This document shows positions 36,410-45,242 of a stretch of 64,000 bases of DNA, piece by piece (positions within the stretch are counted from its first letter, which is position 1; each line of letters starts with the position of its first letter). The DNA comes from Gammaproteobacteria bacterium. Lineage in GTDB: Bacteria; Pseudomonadota; Gammaproteobacteria; UBA4575. The notes below the pieces were generated by a model. The model searched no databases, was not told the DNA's origin, and was given only the letters and a program-made list of their open reading frames with translations. The translations under genes were made by a program, and so were the position numbers. Location: positions 2,064,894-2,128,893 of the forward strand of contig CP046178.1 of the NCBI GenBank assembly GCA_014075255.1, in the 5' to 3' direction.

Positions 36410-37783
36410 TTAAGCTCGACGTCGTCGAATTCCAATAAATATTCCGAATAACAGCACACCTAATGGCACAATGAGTAAATAGGTAGCTGCTAGCGCTGCA
36501 ATTGCGGGCTTGCTGAATTCAATCGATATATCAGGCGCTTGGTAAGGCAATAGGGAGATGCGTTGATCGTCGTGTGCTAGCCACTGCAATATACTTACTA
36601 TCAGTGTTAGATTTGCGCCATGGCCAATGTAAGCATTGGCGGCGAAATCACTGTCGCCCATCAGCACCACGCGTTGCATTGTGTTTTTATCTAATACCCT
36701 GATTAAGCTTGCGGCCATTAATAGCGGCCCTTCTGTGTCACCGGTTTCGCTATCAAATACGATATTTTCACCACTTAGTGCGCTGGCTTCAGACCACGCA
36801 CGGGGTAACGAGTAAAATAACGGTTGAGCTTTCCATTTATCAGGAGTTGCTATAGCAATACCTGCTGCAAATGGAAACAGCGTTTGGTTTTTTAATTTAC
36901 TGGTGATGCCATGTTGCTGATATTCAACCACTGGTACTACCGCGGGGTGTTTAATGCCAAGCATGCTGCGTAGTTCTAGATTGGCATCGATAATCGTGCC
37001 GTTAATCCAACTTAGACCTAACTTTTTTGCCAATATAGGTAGGGGTTTATTTTCTGCACTGTCTGATGGCCAAGGGTCTGATAGCCATAATAAATTTCCG
37101 CCAGCTTCGATGAATTCTATAATTAATTTTTCTTCGCCTGCTAAAAGCGCTGATTGTGGCGCTGCAATCACTAATACTGAAATATTGTCTGGAACAACAG
37201 TGGTCTTTAATAAATTTAGATCTTGAACTTGTACGCCACTAGTTTCAAGCGTTTGCTTGAGTGTGCTATAGCCTTGGTTTTCTTCATTAAATGGGTCACG
37301 TTCTCCATGGCCAGTTAAAAAAGCCACCCATGGACTAGTTTGTCGTGTTAAGCGTTGCAAAGCATTGGTGATTTCGCGCTCCGTAATCTTATCTACAATT
37401 TCAAAACGACTATTGTAATCAAGACGCATTTGATTAGGGTTTTGTAAATGCAATTCTTTAGCTAGTAGGACATCCTTATCGAGATCTAAAAATTTAAAGT
37501 CAATATCAGGATTAATAGACGAATACTTTTTTACTTGTCTTAATACAGCTTGTCGTTCACTTGCCGCATTACGTGCTAGTACAGTCACCAATAAAGTTTG
37601 ATCTACTTGCCGTAAAACCTCACGACTGGTTTCGCTTAAGCTGTTTCGACTATCTCGTGTCCAGTCAAACACGCGATGATAATTTTGCGTCAACCAAGCA
37701 CAGGTGCCAATTATTAATAGCAATAGCGCAAGTTCGAGCCATTTACGAGTTTGATTTTTTATCTTATTGGTGATCATGGCCAT
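36410..37783 (-). CDS. GldG-like ABC transporter auxiliary protein
   Basis: A 457-residue membrane protein. Helix 1 (about 14-31), an extracytoplasmic domain of about 390 residues with the GldG/ABC_transp_aux pattern (WVAFLTGHGERDP, LVIAAPQSALLAGE, GGNLLWLSDPWPSD, RVVLMGDSDFAANAYIG), and a C-terminal helix followed by RRRR. It is the third gene of an ABC operon and overlaps the permease gene by 20 bases. In Bacteroidetes the equivalent protein takes part in gliding; in proteobacteria the function is unknown. Confidence 0.88.
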   Translation of the reverse strand: MAMITNKIKNQTRKWLELALLLLIIGTCAWLTQNYHRVFDWTRDSRNSLSETSREVLRQVDQTLLVTVLARNAASERQAVLRQVKKYSSINPDIDFKFLDLDKDVLLAKELHLQNPNQMRLDYNSRFEIVDKITEREITNALQRLTRQTSPWVAFLTGHGERDPFNEENQGYSTLKQTLETSGVQVQDLNLLKTTVVPDNISVLVIAAPQSALLAGEEKLIIEFIEAGGNLLWLSDPWPSDSAENKPLPILAKKLGLSWINGTIIDANLELRSMLGIKHPAVVPVVEYQQHGITSKLKNQTLFPFAAGIAIATPDKWKAQPLFYSLPRAWSEASALSGENIVFDSETGDTEGPLLMAASLIRVLDKNTMQRVVLMGDSDFAANAYIGHGANLTLIVSILQWLAHDDQRISLLPYQAPDISIEFSKPAIAALAATYLLIVPLGVLLFGIFIGIRRRRA

Positions 37784-38519
37784 GCTTTAGTTTGCGTATG
37801 CAAAGTGTTAAAAATAAGATCGCAAACAAAATAAAATAAGCCACGTGTGTAGTGTCAATTGAGCCCGTTATTAAGGCTGCCAAGTGAGGGATGTTGGATA
37901 GATAAAGGAATAGCTCGCTGCTACTCGCGGTGGCTGAGCCAGACATATAGAGCATAACCATGATTAACAGTAAGCCAATGATAGCGGCAGTCGCGATAAT
38001 CGGCACACGGGTGAGGTTAGCAATGAATAATGCAGCTGCATTAAATGAACTAATAAACAAAAATGCCGCTAAACAAGTTGCTGCCACTTTGCCGTAATCA
38101 ATTGGGGTGAAGTAACCAAGAATTAACGCAAAGCAGCTACAAATAATTGTATAGATAAAAGCTAATAGAGCTAAGGCGAAGTATTTTCCTAAAACAATTT
38201 GAGTTGCACTGACTGGCGCACTGGTTAATAAAAGATTAGTTCCAAAGTAGCGTTCTTCGGTAGAACTGCGAACAGCAAATAGCGGCACAACTAAAATTCC
38301 TACAATTGCTACCCAGAACATATAAGGTGCGATCACTAAATCTGTTAAGCCCGGGGCTTGTTTTAACCCCACTAGTTTAGATTGTACTTCGCTATAAAAA
38401 TTATTCAGTAAAATTAATAACAATAAACCTAAGACAAATAACGCAACAGCAAACAGAGCCCATGCAATCGGCGTATACCACACGCGCTTAAATTCATTTT
38501 GTATAATAGACCAGATCAT
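37764..38519 (-). CDS. GldF-like ABC transporter permease
   Basis: A 251-residue ABC-2 type permease with six predicted helices. The N terminus MIWSIIQNEFKRVWYTPIAW is typical of GldF-like proteins; the amphipathic RSSTEERYFGTNLLLTSAPVS coupling segment follows helix 2 and is conserved in this family. It starts just after the ATPase gene (two-base gap) and overlaps the GldG-like gene. No substrate can be assigned. Confidence 0.9.
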   Translation of the reverse strand: MIWSIIQNEFKRVWYTPIAWALFAVALFVLGLLLLILLNNFYSEVQSKLVGLKQAPGLTDLVIAPYMFWVAIVGILVVPLFAVRSSTEERYFGTNLLLTSAPVSATQIVLGKYFALALLAFIYTIICSCFALILGYFTPIDYGKVAATCLAAFLFISSFNAAALFIANLTRVPIIATAAIIGLLLIMVMLYMSGSATASSSELFLYLSNIPHLAALITGSIDTTHVAYFILFAILFLTLCIRKLKHGHDHQ

Positions 38520-38521
38520 GT

Positions 38522-39478
38522 TTATCTCGCTGGAGAGGTAGCAGAGTCGCGCATCACAAGATCTAGAAACACTTTTTCTAAAGAGCCGCCAATTGAGCCC
38601 ATTTCATATAACTGCCAATCATTTTCGAGCGCACGCACCTGTACATGTTGTATAAACTGCATATCGCTATAACGGCAAATATATTTTCCAAACTGGGAAC
38701 AACTTACTGATTCACAACCAGGAATATCTTTGAGCTCATCAATTGTAGGGTTGCCATTGAAACGAAGTTTTACGCGTTTACTTTCTTTACGATTACTAGA
38801 ACTTTGATTTAACTCCTCTAGAGTTTGATCTAGTAAGAGAGAGCCTTGATCAATTATCAATACGCGGTTGCAAGTTGATTCTGCTTCAGCTAACAGGTGT
38901 GTAGATAACAGTACACTATGATTTTTAGAAAGTTCCCCTAGCAATGAGCGAATATCTTGCATCTGTACTGGATCAAGCCCAACAGTAGGTTCATCTAAGA
39001 TAACTAATGCAGGGTTGTGAATAATGGCTTGCGCTATGCCAACACGCTGTTTAAAACCTTTTGATAAATTCGCAATAAGTTTTTTTTCGACGTTGTTTAA
39101 ACCGCAGACTTCTATTGCATGACTAACACTTTTAGAAATCGTTTGTTTAGTCACAGCATGTATACGTGCAGCAAATTGCAAATATTCTTTAACCGTGAGT
39201 TCTTGGTAAAGAGGCGGAGTGTCTGGCAAGTAGCCTAAGTTACTTTTTGCTGGTTTTGGGTGAGTAGCGATGTTGCTACTACAGATATGAACTTCACCAG
39301 AATCGGGAGTTAGGTTTCCAGTGATTATGTTAAGCGTGGTAGATTTTCCGGCACCATTAGCACCTAATAAAGCCACCACTTCGCCACGCTGAATTTCGAA
39401 ATTAAGACCCTCGACGGCTTTTTGGCCATCAAAACTACGGGATAAACCTTTTACAGACAGCAATGTATCTTGCGTCAT
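38522..39478 (-). CDS. GldA-like ABC transporter ATP-binding protein
   Basis: A 318-residue ABC ATPase with Walker A GANGAGKST (38-46), signature LSKGFKQRVGIAQA, Walker B LVILDEPTVGLDP and switch His in LLSTHLL. A C-terminal extension after residue 220 is usual for GldA/NatA-type exporters. It leads the three-gene ABC operon, with GAGGG just before its ATG as a likely ribosome-binding site. Related to ABC-2 exporters and gliding-associated GldAFG systems. Confidence 0.92.
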   Translation of the reverse strand: MTQDTLLSVKGLSRSFDGQKAVEGLNFEIQRGEVVALLGANGAGKSTTLNIITGNLTPDSGEVHICSSNIATHPKPAKSNLGYLPDTPPLYQELTVKEYLQFAARIHAVTKQTISKSVSHAIEVCGLNNVEKKLIANLSKGFKQRVGIAQAIIHNPALVILDEPTVGLDPVQMQDIRSLLGELSKNHSVLLSTHLLAEAESTCNRVLIIDQGSLLLDQTLEELNQSSSNRKESKRVKLRFNGNPTIDELKDIPGCESVSCSQFGKYICRYSDMQFIQHVQVRALENDWQLYEMGSIGGSLEKVFLDLVMRDSATSPAR

Positions 39479-39838
39479 AGGAGGGTTCTTTTCACTATAA
39501 TTTGGTAATGCATGTTTCTAAGTGTAGAGGTAAAGCGCTAATTTTGAATTTGTATTGATTAAATACAGTTGTGTTCTACATATAATTTAATCGAATGATT
39601 ACTGAATTATACAAGTTTTGTTTTTTTATTATCGCGCTAAAATTCATTGTCTGCATTAAATCAGCAACTTACAGATTAGATATATGATGGCCAATATGAG
39701 CTCATGTCAGATATCTACTGGCGCGCACCAGTAATCACATAGCTCTTCACTTAATCGCTTACTGGCCGTATTATCTATATAGCAAGGATGCTGTGCTTAT
39801 TCATAAAATAATAACAATAATTAACTAGGATCTGACGT
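39479..39838. other. Divergent intergenic region between the GldA-like and desaturase genes
   Basis: 360 AT-rich bases that must hold promoters in both directions. No coding frame. A symmetric TACTGG-N6-CCAGTA element (39716-39733) with a further TACTGG at 39760-39765 may be an operator. Several TATAAT-like hexamers occur (for example near 39580) without well-spaced -35 partners. Confidence 0.4.
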
Positions 39839-41017
39839 ATGTTGAATGGATTAGTTTCTTTGCCTTGGTGGGGCTATATCGTAGTCGCACTCGTACTTAC
39901 CCACATTACCATTGCTGCAGTCACACTATACTTACATCGTTGCCAAGCACATTGTGCTTTAGAACTGCATCCCATCGTTGCACATTTTTTCCGCTTTTGG
40001 TTGTGGCTGACGACTGGCATGATAACTAAAGAATGGGTTGCAATTCATCGTAAGCATCATGCGAAAACAGAAACCGAAGCAGATCCGCATAGTCCACACA
40101 CAAAAGGGATTGCTAAAGTATTTTGGCAAGGTGCAGAGCTGTATCAAGAAGAAGCAAAAAATTTAGAAACACTAGAGAAGTACGGACATGGAACACCTGA
40201 AGATTGGATTGAGCACAAATTGTATGCGCGATATAACACAATTGGTCTTGTATTGAGTTTCATCCTTAACTTTTTATTATTTGGCGTTATAGGGGTCACA
40301 ATTTGGGCTGTGCAAATGATATGGATTCCCTTGAATGCTGCAGGGATCATTAATGGTATTGGGCATTATTGGGGCTATAGAAACTTTGAAACTGAAGATG
40401 GTTCAACCAATATTATTTTTCTTGGTTTTATAATTGGTGGCGAAGAACTGCATAATAATCATCATGCTTATCCAAGTTCCGCAAAGTTTTCCAGCAAATG
40501 GTGGGAGCTTGATATCGGGTGGCTTTACATTCAGCTACTTTGTTTGTTTGGGCTAGCGAAAGTACGCAGACGAGCTCCGCAACCAATGCGATTATTAAAC
40601 AAGGATATAATCGATTTAGAAACCGCTAAAGCTATGGTGACTAGCAAATTACATGTTATGGCGGAATACGCTCACCAGGTTACCTTGCCTACTTTCCATG
40701 CAGAGCTACCTGACTTTGAAGAACGCTATAAAACACTTGTTAGCCAAATGCGTACCGCATTAGTGCGCGAAGATAGTCGCATGAAACCTTTACATCGTGA
40801 ACATTTACAAGAACTATTACAAAATAGTGAAGCATTGCACACGGTGTATGAAATGCGTCGTAAGCTACAAGATCTTTGGAACGAAACTCACGCAAGTCAC
40901 GAGCGTATGATCCAAGCGATTATAGATTGGTGCAAAGAAGCTGAAGCAACTGGGATTAAAGTGTTAGAGGATTTTGCGCAGAGTCTGCGTGGTTACGCAT
41001 TGCAACCAGCCGTATAA
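39839..41017 (+). CDS. Acyl-CoA (delta-9 type) fatty acid desaturase
   Basis: A 392-residue di-iron membrane desaturase. Four helix regions and the three histidine boxes are present: HRCQAH near residue 33, HRKHH near residue 69, and HNNHH near residue 203. It introduces cis double bonds into saturated acyl chains, adjusting membrane fluidity with oxygen and electrons from a reductase. The C-terminal 130 residues are helical and charged, beyond the catalytic core, a feature of some marine bacterial members. AGGA lies eight bases before the ATG. Confidence 0.93.
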   Translation: MLNGLVSLPWWGYIVVALVLTHITIAAVTLYLHRCQAHCALELHPIVAHFFRFWLWLTTGMITKEWVAIHRKHHAKTETEADPHSPHTKGIAKVFWQGAELYQEEAKNLETLEKYGHGTPEDWIEHKLYARYNTIGLVLSFILNFLLFGVIGVTIWAVQMIWIPLNAAGIINGIGHYWGYRNFETEDGSTNIIFLGFIIGGEELHNNHHAYPSSAKFSSKWWELDIGWLYIQLLCLFGLAKVRRRAPQPMRLLNKDIIDLETAKAMVTSKLHVMAEYAHQVTLPTFHAELPDFEERYKTLVSQMRTALVREDSRMKPLHREHLQELLQNSEALHTVYEMRRKLQDLWNETHASHERMIQAIIDWCKEAEATGIKVLEDFAQSLRGYALQPAV

Positions 41018-41220
41018 ACTTCTTTGAAATTTGAAGATTGCTTAAATATGAGGCGGAGTGCTTTTTGAAGAGCGAGCGGGCGCAATGGGTAGGAGTTGGA
41101 GTACCGCAGGATCAGTTAGTATGTTTAACCGTAATTAATCAGACGTGAGTCAATGAGCACATAGGCAAGTGCGACAACGCCTTAGTGAATTTTTATAGTT
41201 GGAACAATATGCAGGTTTTG

Positions 41221-41388
41221 CTATTTGATCTTCGCTTCTTTATACATGACATGTTTACGCACAACTGGATCAAATTTTTTCATCTCAAGTTTTTCGGTCA
41301 TGGTGCGTTTGTTTTTGCTGGTGGTGTAGAAATGACCCGTACCTGCGCTGGATACCAATTTAATTTTTTCGCGAGCTGATTTAGCCAT
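41221..41388 (-). CDS. rpmG: 50S ribosomal protein L33
   Basis: A 55-residue protein on the minus strand from ATG 41388: [20 protein letters not shown] then [19 protein letters not shown] and ending YKEAKIK, a near-textbook L33 without the zinc-binding cysteines (the C-minus form). Too short for many ORF finders. Four bases after rpmB in the universal rpmB-rpmG order. The 203 bases between it and the desaturase gene show no gene or clear terminator. Confidence 0.97.
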   Translation of the reverse strand: MAKSAREKIKLVSSAGTGHFYTTSKNKRTMTEKLEMKKFDPVVRKHVMYKEAKIK

Positions 41389-41392
41389 GGGG

Positions 41393-41629
41393 TTACACCT
41401 TAATGCCGCGTTTGCGGACGTCAGTTAGCACTTCATCAATGCCTTTCTTATCAATAATGCGCATACCCTTAGTTGATACGCGAAGCTTTACCCACTTATT
41501 CTCACTCTCCACCCAAAAGCGGTGAGACTGAATATTAGGCATAAAGCGGCGACGTGTTTTATTATGGGCGTGGGAAACGTTATTACCAGCGACTGGTCGT
41601 TTTCCGGTTACCTGGCAAACTCGAGACAT
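41393..41629 (-). CDS. rpmB: 50S ribosomal protein L28
   Basis: A 78-residue basic ribosomal protein: [20 protein letters not shown] start, [10 protein letters not shown], and [16 protein letters not shown] near the C terminus. The N-terminal VCQVTGK lacks the second cysteine pair of zinc-binding forms. Cotranscribed with rpmG. Confidence 0.98.
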   Translation of the reverse strand: MSRVCQVTGKRPVAGNNVSHAHNKTRRRFMPNIQSHRFWVESENKWVKLRVSTKGMRIIDKKGIDEVLTDVRKRGIKV

Positions 41630-41660
41630 GATTAATAAATTCTTTCAAATAAGGCGCGTG

Positions 41661-41689
41661 AAGATAACAGAATCGCCAAAACGGCACAA
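41661..41689 (-). promoter_or_regulatory. Candidate sigma-70 promoter of rpmB-rpmG
   Basis: On the minus strand TTGTGC (41689-41684), 17 bases, TATCTT (41666-41661), about 32 bases before the rpmB ATG. Spacing is ideal and both hexamers match consensus at four of six positions. Confidence 0.5.
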
Positions 41690-41783
41690 GCGAGCCCCCC
41701 TTTTAAGTAACAATGGACAAGACATATAGCCCTTTTTAGGCCTTAAATTGCCACACCTACTAAATAAGCGATACATTTAAGCA

Positions 41784-42143
41784 ATGGACACAATTTTTCT
41801 GCGTGATTTAGAAATCAACGCCACTATTGGCATATTCGAATGGGAGAAGCGCATCAAACAAAAGGTGCGAATTGACCTGGAGATGGCCACGGATATCACC
41901 AAGGCGGCAGCAAGTGACGCCATTGAGAACACACTGGATTACAAAGCCATATCCAAGCGAATCATCCAGTTTGTAGAAGATAGCCGCTATGAGCTGATTG
42001 AAACTCTGATTGAGAAGGTAAGCGAAATATTACTTAAAGAATTCGATGTCTCCTGGACCAGGGTCACCATCAGCAAGCCAGGAGCGGTCCGAGGCTCTCG
42101 TGATGTGGGCATCACCATAGAACGCGGTGCGAAGACTGACTGA
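41784..42143 (+). CDS. folB: Dihydroneopterin aldolase FolB
   Basis: A 119-residue tunnel-fold enzyme splitting 7,8-dihydroneopterin into glycolaldehyde and 6-hydroxymethyl-dihydropterin in folate synthesis. Residues: IGIFEWEK with the conserved Glu, NTLDYKAI, and the catalytic Lys in ISKPGAVRGSRDVGI. Stop overlaps the folK start by one base (TGATG), so the two successive folate enzymes are coupled. Confidence 0.96.
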   Translation: MDTIFLRDLEINATIGIFEWEKRIKQKVRIDLEMATDITKAAASDAIENTLDYKAISKRIIQFVEDSRYELIETLIEKVSEILLKEFDVSWTRVTISKPGAVRGSRDVGITIERGAKTD

Positions 42144-42628
42144 TGGCACGTGTATATGTAAGTATCGGTAGTAACATCGATAAAGAAAAAAATATATCTT
42201 CATCTGTGAAGGTTTTGCAAGACCATTTTGGTGATTTGGATATATCCAATGTCTACGAGACCAAAGCAGTTGGCTTTGAGGGTGACGATTTTCATAATCT
42301 AGTGGTCGGTTTTAACACAGATGAATCGCCACTAGAGATTAGTAAAGTTCTAAAAAAGATCGAAGCAAATCACGACCGTACCCGCGGCAAAGAAAAGTTT
42401 GAGTCGCGTACTTTGGATCTAGATCAATTATTGTATGGCGATTTAGTCATGCAAATGGATGGCATAAATCTTCCACACCCAGACATTATGCGCTACAACT
42501 TTGTGTTAAAACCGTTAACTGAATTAGCTGGAGATGTTGAGCACCCTGAAGAAGAAAAAACTATCAATAAACTTTGGGGTAAATATGAAGAAAAAGGCGA
42601 GATGGAAATTGTGGATTATGGCTTTTAA
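42143..42628 (+). CDS. folK: HPPK, 2-amino-4-hydroxy-6-hydroxymethyldihydropteridine pyrophosphokinase
   Basis: A 161-residue kinase adding pyrophosphate to hydroxymethyl-dihydropterin. N-terminal VYVSIGSNID, the pterin/ATP loop RTRGKEKFESRTLDLDQLL (with SRTLDLD), and LPHPDIMRYNFVLKPLTELA identify HPPK. It follows folB, whose product is its substrate. The next 140 bases are AT-rich and hold no gene. Confidence 0.96.
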   Translation: MARVYVSIGSNIDKEKNISSSVKVLQDHFGDLDISNVYETKAVGFEGDDFHNLVVGFNTDESPLEISKVLKKIEANHDRTRGKEKFESRTLDLDQLLYGDLVMQMDGINLPHPDIMRYNFVLKPLTELAGDVEHPEEEKTINKLWGKYEEKGEMEIVDYGF

Positions 42629-42769
42629 TTACGACTTACAGCCTAAAGTGGAATATCAGTAGCATCATCACATTGATTATTAACAATAAGCTATAAGTTA
42701 TTTGGGGCCTGAGTTCAAAACAATAATATCGTAAATTATATAAAAGTATGAGTGTAAATAATTATTATT

Positions 42770-43465
42770 ATGTCAGATACAATTGAAATTAATATTTCTT
42801 TAAAATCAGTAATTAAATTATATATAGCTATATTCGCATTAGTTTTGTTTTTCCATGTTTTGGCACTTTTTGTAAAGCATGGTCTTGGTTATGCGTCTGC
42901 TAAGGGCCTGGTATCACTTTTTCTTCTTGATTTTGAGAGCAATGTGCCCACTCTCTTTTCCGTTTTTTTATTTTTGCAGATATCCGTTATTTGCATGGCT
43001 ATCGGATTTAACAGAACTAATGGCCGAGGCTATTGGTTGATACTTTGTTTATTGTTTGCATTATTTGCACTTGATGAATTTGCATCACTTCATAAAATTA
43101 TCAATGAACCAGTACATATAGCTCTTTCTACATCTGGTTTTTTTTATTTTGCATGGATAATTCCTTATGGCGTGTTTACATTGATTATTGGGATTATTTT
43201 TACTCCATGGCTGATTAAGCTTCCTAGATTAACGAGAAGCGGTTTTCTGGTAAGTGCAACGATATATATTTTTGGCGTTCTAGTGCTGGAAGGTATGGGT
43301 GGCTGGTATCTAGAAGGTAAAACTGGGCAGCATGATATTGTGTATGACTTAATAATAACTGCAGAAGAAAGTTGCGAATTAATTGGTCTTTTAATATTTT
43401 TCTATTTTTCAGTAGATTATCTCATCACAAACACTGGTGTTAGACGAATTCAACTAAAAAAATAG
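42770..43465 (+). CDS. Hypothetical integral membrane protein, six to seven helices
   Basis: A 231-residue very hydrophobic protein; helices at about 16-38, 55-78, 88-104, 125-147, 160-178 and 201-219. A striking polar motif LDEFASLHKII lies after helix 3 and EESCEL before the last helix, in otherwise apolar segments, which hints at a membrane-embedded metal or proton site. I recognise no named family with confidence. AT-rich codon use compared with folBK. It is isolated, with 141 and 255 bases on its flanks. Confidence 0.75.
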   Translation: MSDTIEINISLKSVIKLYIAIFALVLFFHVLALFVKHGLGYASAKGLVSLFLLDFESNVPTLFSVFLFLQISVICMAIGFNRTNGRGYWLILCLLFALFALDEFASLHKIINEPVHIALSTSGFFYFAWIIPYGVFTLIIGIIFTPWLIKLPRLTRSGFLVSATIYIFGVLVLEGMGGWYLEGKTGQHDIVYDLIITAEESCELIGLLIFFYFSVDYLITNTGVRRIQLKK

Positions 43466-43720
43466 ATAAGCTCTATAGCTGTTTTATCTCGCACCCAAAC
43501 TATTAATCTAATTAGCCAGTTAAGTGGGACAACCTCAAAAAAGAAAAAGGAAGATGGGTGCCGGATTTGATATTTGAATATCTATAGCAAATTTCTACCG
43601 ACATAAAGCTAACATTTAAGTTGAAAAGAATAGTTATTGGTATTGCCTTGAGCAAGTTGCAAATCTGTCTGCATTAAGCACACAATATGAGATGACTGGG
43701 GAACGCGTGACGAGAAATTT

Positions 43721-44518
43721 ATGGATAGATGTAGCATAGGTGCAGCTTTCATCAAGCGTGTTAGTAATGAAGTATTGGATTCTACTGCGATAAACCACCC
43801 GTATTTACAAGCGATACGTAAGGGTGACTTCCCCAATATTAACTTCGCATTTAAGGATTTTGCATTCCAATACGGTATATATAGCGCTCAGTTTGTTATT
43901 TATTTATCGGCAGTAATTGAGAACTTTAGCAACACCAAGCACAAGCAAATACTTCAGGCTAATTTAGCCGAAGAGAATGGCAACATCCACGATGTTGAAC
44001 TACCATTTGATGTATTGGCTAGTGTAGAAAATCAATCACACACGCATTTATTTCGCCGCTTTCAAAAAGCCCTTGGGGTTGATGACGAATACTGCAAGAC
44101 TGCATCTGATCGCCAAGCCGGCCTGCAGTGGAGCCAACAGTTTTTACAGCTTTGTGAAATGAACGAGTGTATCGGTATAGGCGCCATAGGTATTGGCACT
44201 GAACTTATCGTTTCCCATATTTATAATCAGATTCTTGAAGGACTTAAAGCCCATAGCAATCTGACAATGACGCAACGCGTATTTTTTGATTTGCACAGTG
44301 AATGTGATGAAGAGCATGCTGCCCAGATGCTATTGGTTGCCGAAGATTTAGCAAAAGACCAAAATGCATGCGAACAAATTGAATATGGCGTGAACATGGC
44401 CGTCAACATGCGGACTGTGTTTTGGGATAAAATGCTAGAACGTGCTCAAAGTTTCCCTGCCTCTGCCTCCCGTAGTACTGAGAAGTTATCTGAAATTGGA
44501 TACCAAACAAGTCTATAA
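43721..44518 (+). CDS. Haem-oxygenase-like (HDO fold) iron-dependent oxidase/oxygenase
   Basis: A 265-residue helical protein of the CADD/SznF/UndA-type superfamily. Candidate metal ligands in the expected order: Glu84 or Glu85 and His90 (LAEENGNIH), Glu161 (GTELIV), and the H-x3-D-x2-H signature His192/Asp196/His199 (HSECDEEH). The Glu161-to-His192 gap (31 residues) fits known HDOs. Such enzymes use two irons and oxygen for N-oxygenation, C-C cleavage, decarboxylation or ring formation on amino- or fatty-acid-like substrates. In-frame TGA 33 bases upstream fixes the start. It is followed by a methyltransferase and an adenylation-carrier fusion. Confidence 0.85.
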   Translation: MDRCSIGAAFIKRVSNEVLDSTAINHPYLQAIRKGDFPNINFAFKDFAFQYGIYSAQFVIYLSAVIENFSNTKHKQILQANLAEENGNIHDVELPFDVLASVENQSHTHLFRRFQKALGVDDEYCKTASDRQAGLQWSQQFLQLCEMNECIGIGAIGIGTELIVSHIYNQILEGLKAHSNLTMTQRVFFDLHSECDEEHAAQMLLVAEDLAKDQNACEQIEYGVNMAVNMRTVFWDKMLERAQSFPASASRSTEKLSEIGYQTSL

Positions 44519-45242
44519 CGACAATGCCAATAAGTGGTTGCGCTTAGCGCCGAGCTCGTTGTCTGATTTTACTGCACGCCCTCTAGTATTTGAAGCTTGT
44601 GGTGATCTAAATGCTCGCTCGGTTCTTGATATAGGCTGCGGTGAAGGGTATTGCGCGCGTGAGTTGAAGCGTCAGGGCGCAGGCGATTACTTGGGCGTGG
44701 ATTTGTCATTACAAATGATTGAAGCCGCTCAGATGCAGGAGGCGAAAGATCAGTACGGGATTGAGTACCGCGCCTGCAATGTGGTGGAGTTTACACCTGA
44801 TAGACAATTCGATCTTTGCATTGCAGTATTCTTGTTTAACTACTTGCGTGTAGAAGAAATGCAGCGTGTGTTTTCCATGGTGCATAAGGCTTTACAGCCG
44901 CAGGGGCAATTTATTTTTAGCGTGCCTCATCCTTTCTTTCCATTTATACGTACCAAACAAACAGCACCTTTTTACTTTGCCTCCACCGGAAAGAACTATT
45001 TTGCCGATGTTAACCAGCAGTTTGAGGGAGAAATTTGGAAGCGTGATGGCGAGCCTTTGCATGTACAGTGTGTGCACAAAACGTTTAGCAATTATTTTGA
45101 TGCCTTACACCAGGCGGGCTTTTGTGTCATGCCTGAGGTAAAAGAGTTAACAGTTACGCCCGAGTTGGTCGCGATAGACAAGGAATTTTTCTCGCCGCTG
45201 CTAAACGAACCCTTGCACGTATTGTTTAAAGTCACCAAGTGA
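44442..45242 (+). CDS. Class I SAM-dependent methyltransferase
   Basis: Motif I VLDIGCGEGYCARELKRQGA, then GVDLSLQMIEAA, FDLCIAVFLFNYL and a C-terminal PHPFFPFIRT/HKTFSNYFDAL substrate region. From ATG 44442 it has 266 residues but overlaps the HDO gene by 77 bases; a TTG at 44496 gives MDTKQVYNDNANKW, a more usual beginning, with GAGAAG upstream. Small-molecule O/N/C-methyltransferases of this type (the Methyltransf_25/11 group) are common in biosynthetic operons. The stop overlaps the next gene by four bases. Confidence 0.88.
   Translation: MLKVSLPLPPVVLRSYLKLDTKQVYNDNANKWLRLAPSSLSDFTARPLVFEACGDLNARSVLDIGCGEGYCARELKRQGAGDYLGVDLSLQMIEAAQMQEAKDQYGIEYRACNVVEFTPDRQFDLCIAVFLFNYLRVEEMQRVFSMVHKALQPQGQFIFSVPHPFFPFIRTKQTAPFYFASTGKNYFADVNQQFEGEIWKRDGEPLHVQCVHKTFSNYFDALHQAGFCVMPEVKELTVTPELVAIDKEFFSPLLNEPLHVLFKVTK

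Noticed and set aside
41018-41220. Possible terminator or small RNA between the desaturase gene and rpmG
   Set aside because: Only a three-base GCG/CGC hairpin near 41170; no convincing structure or frame.
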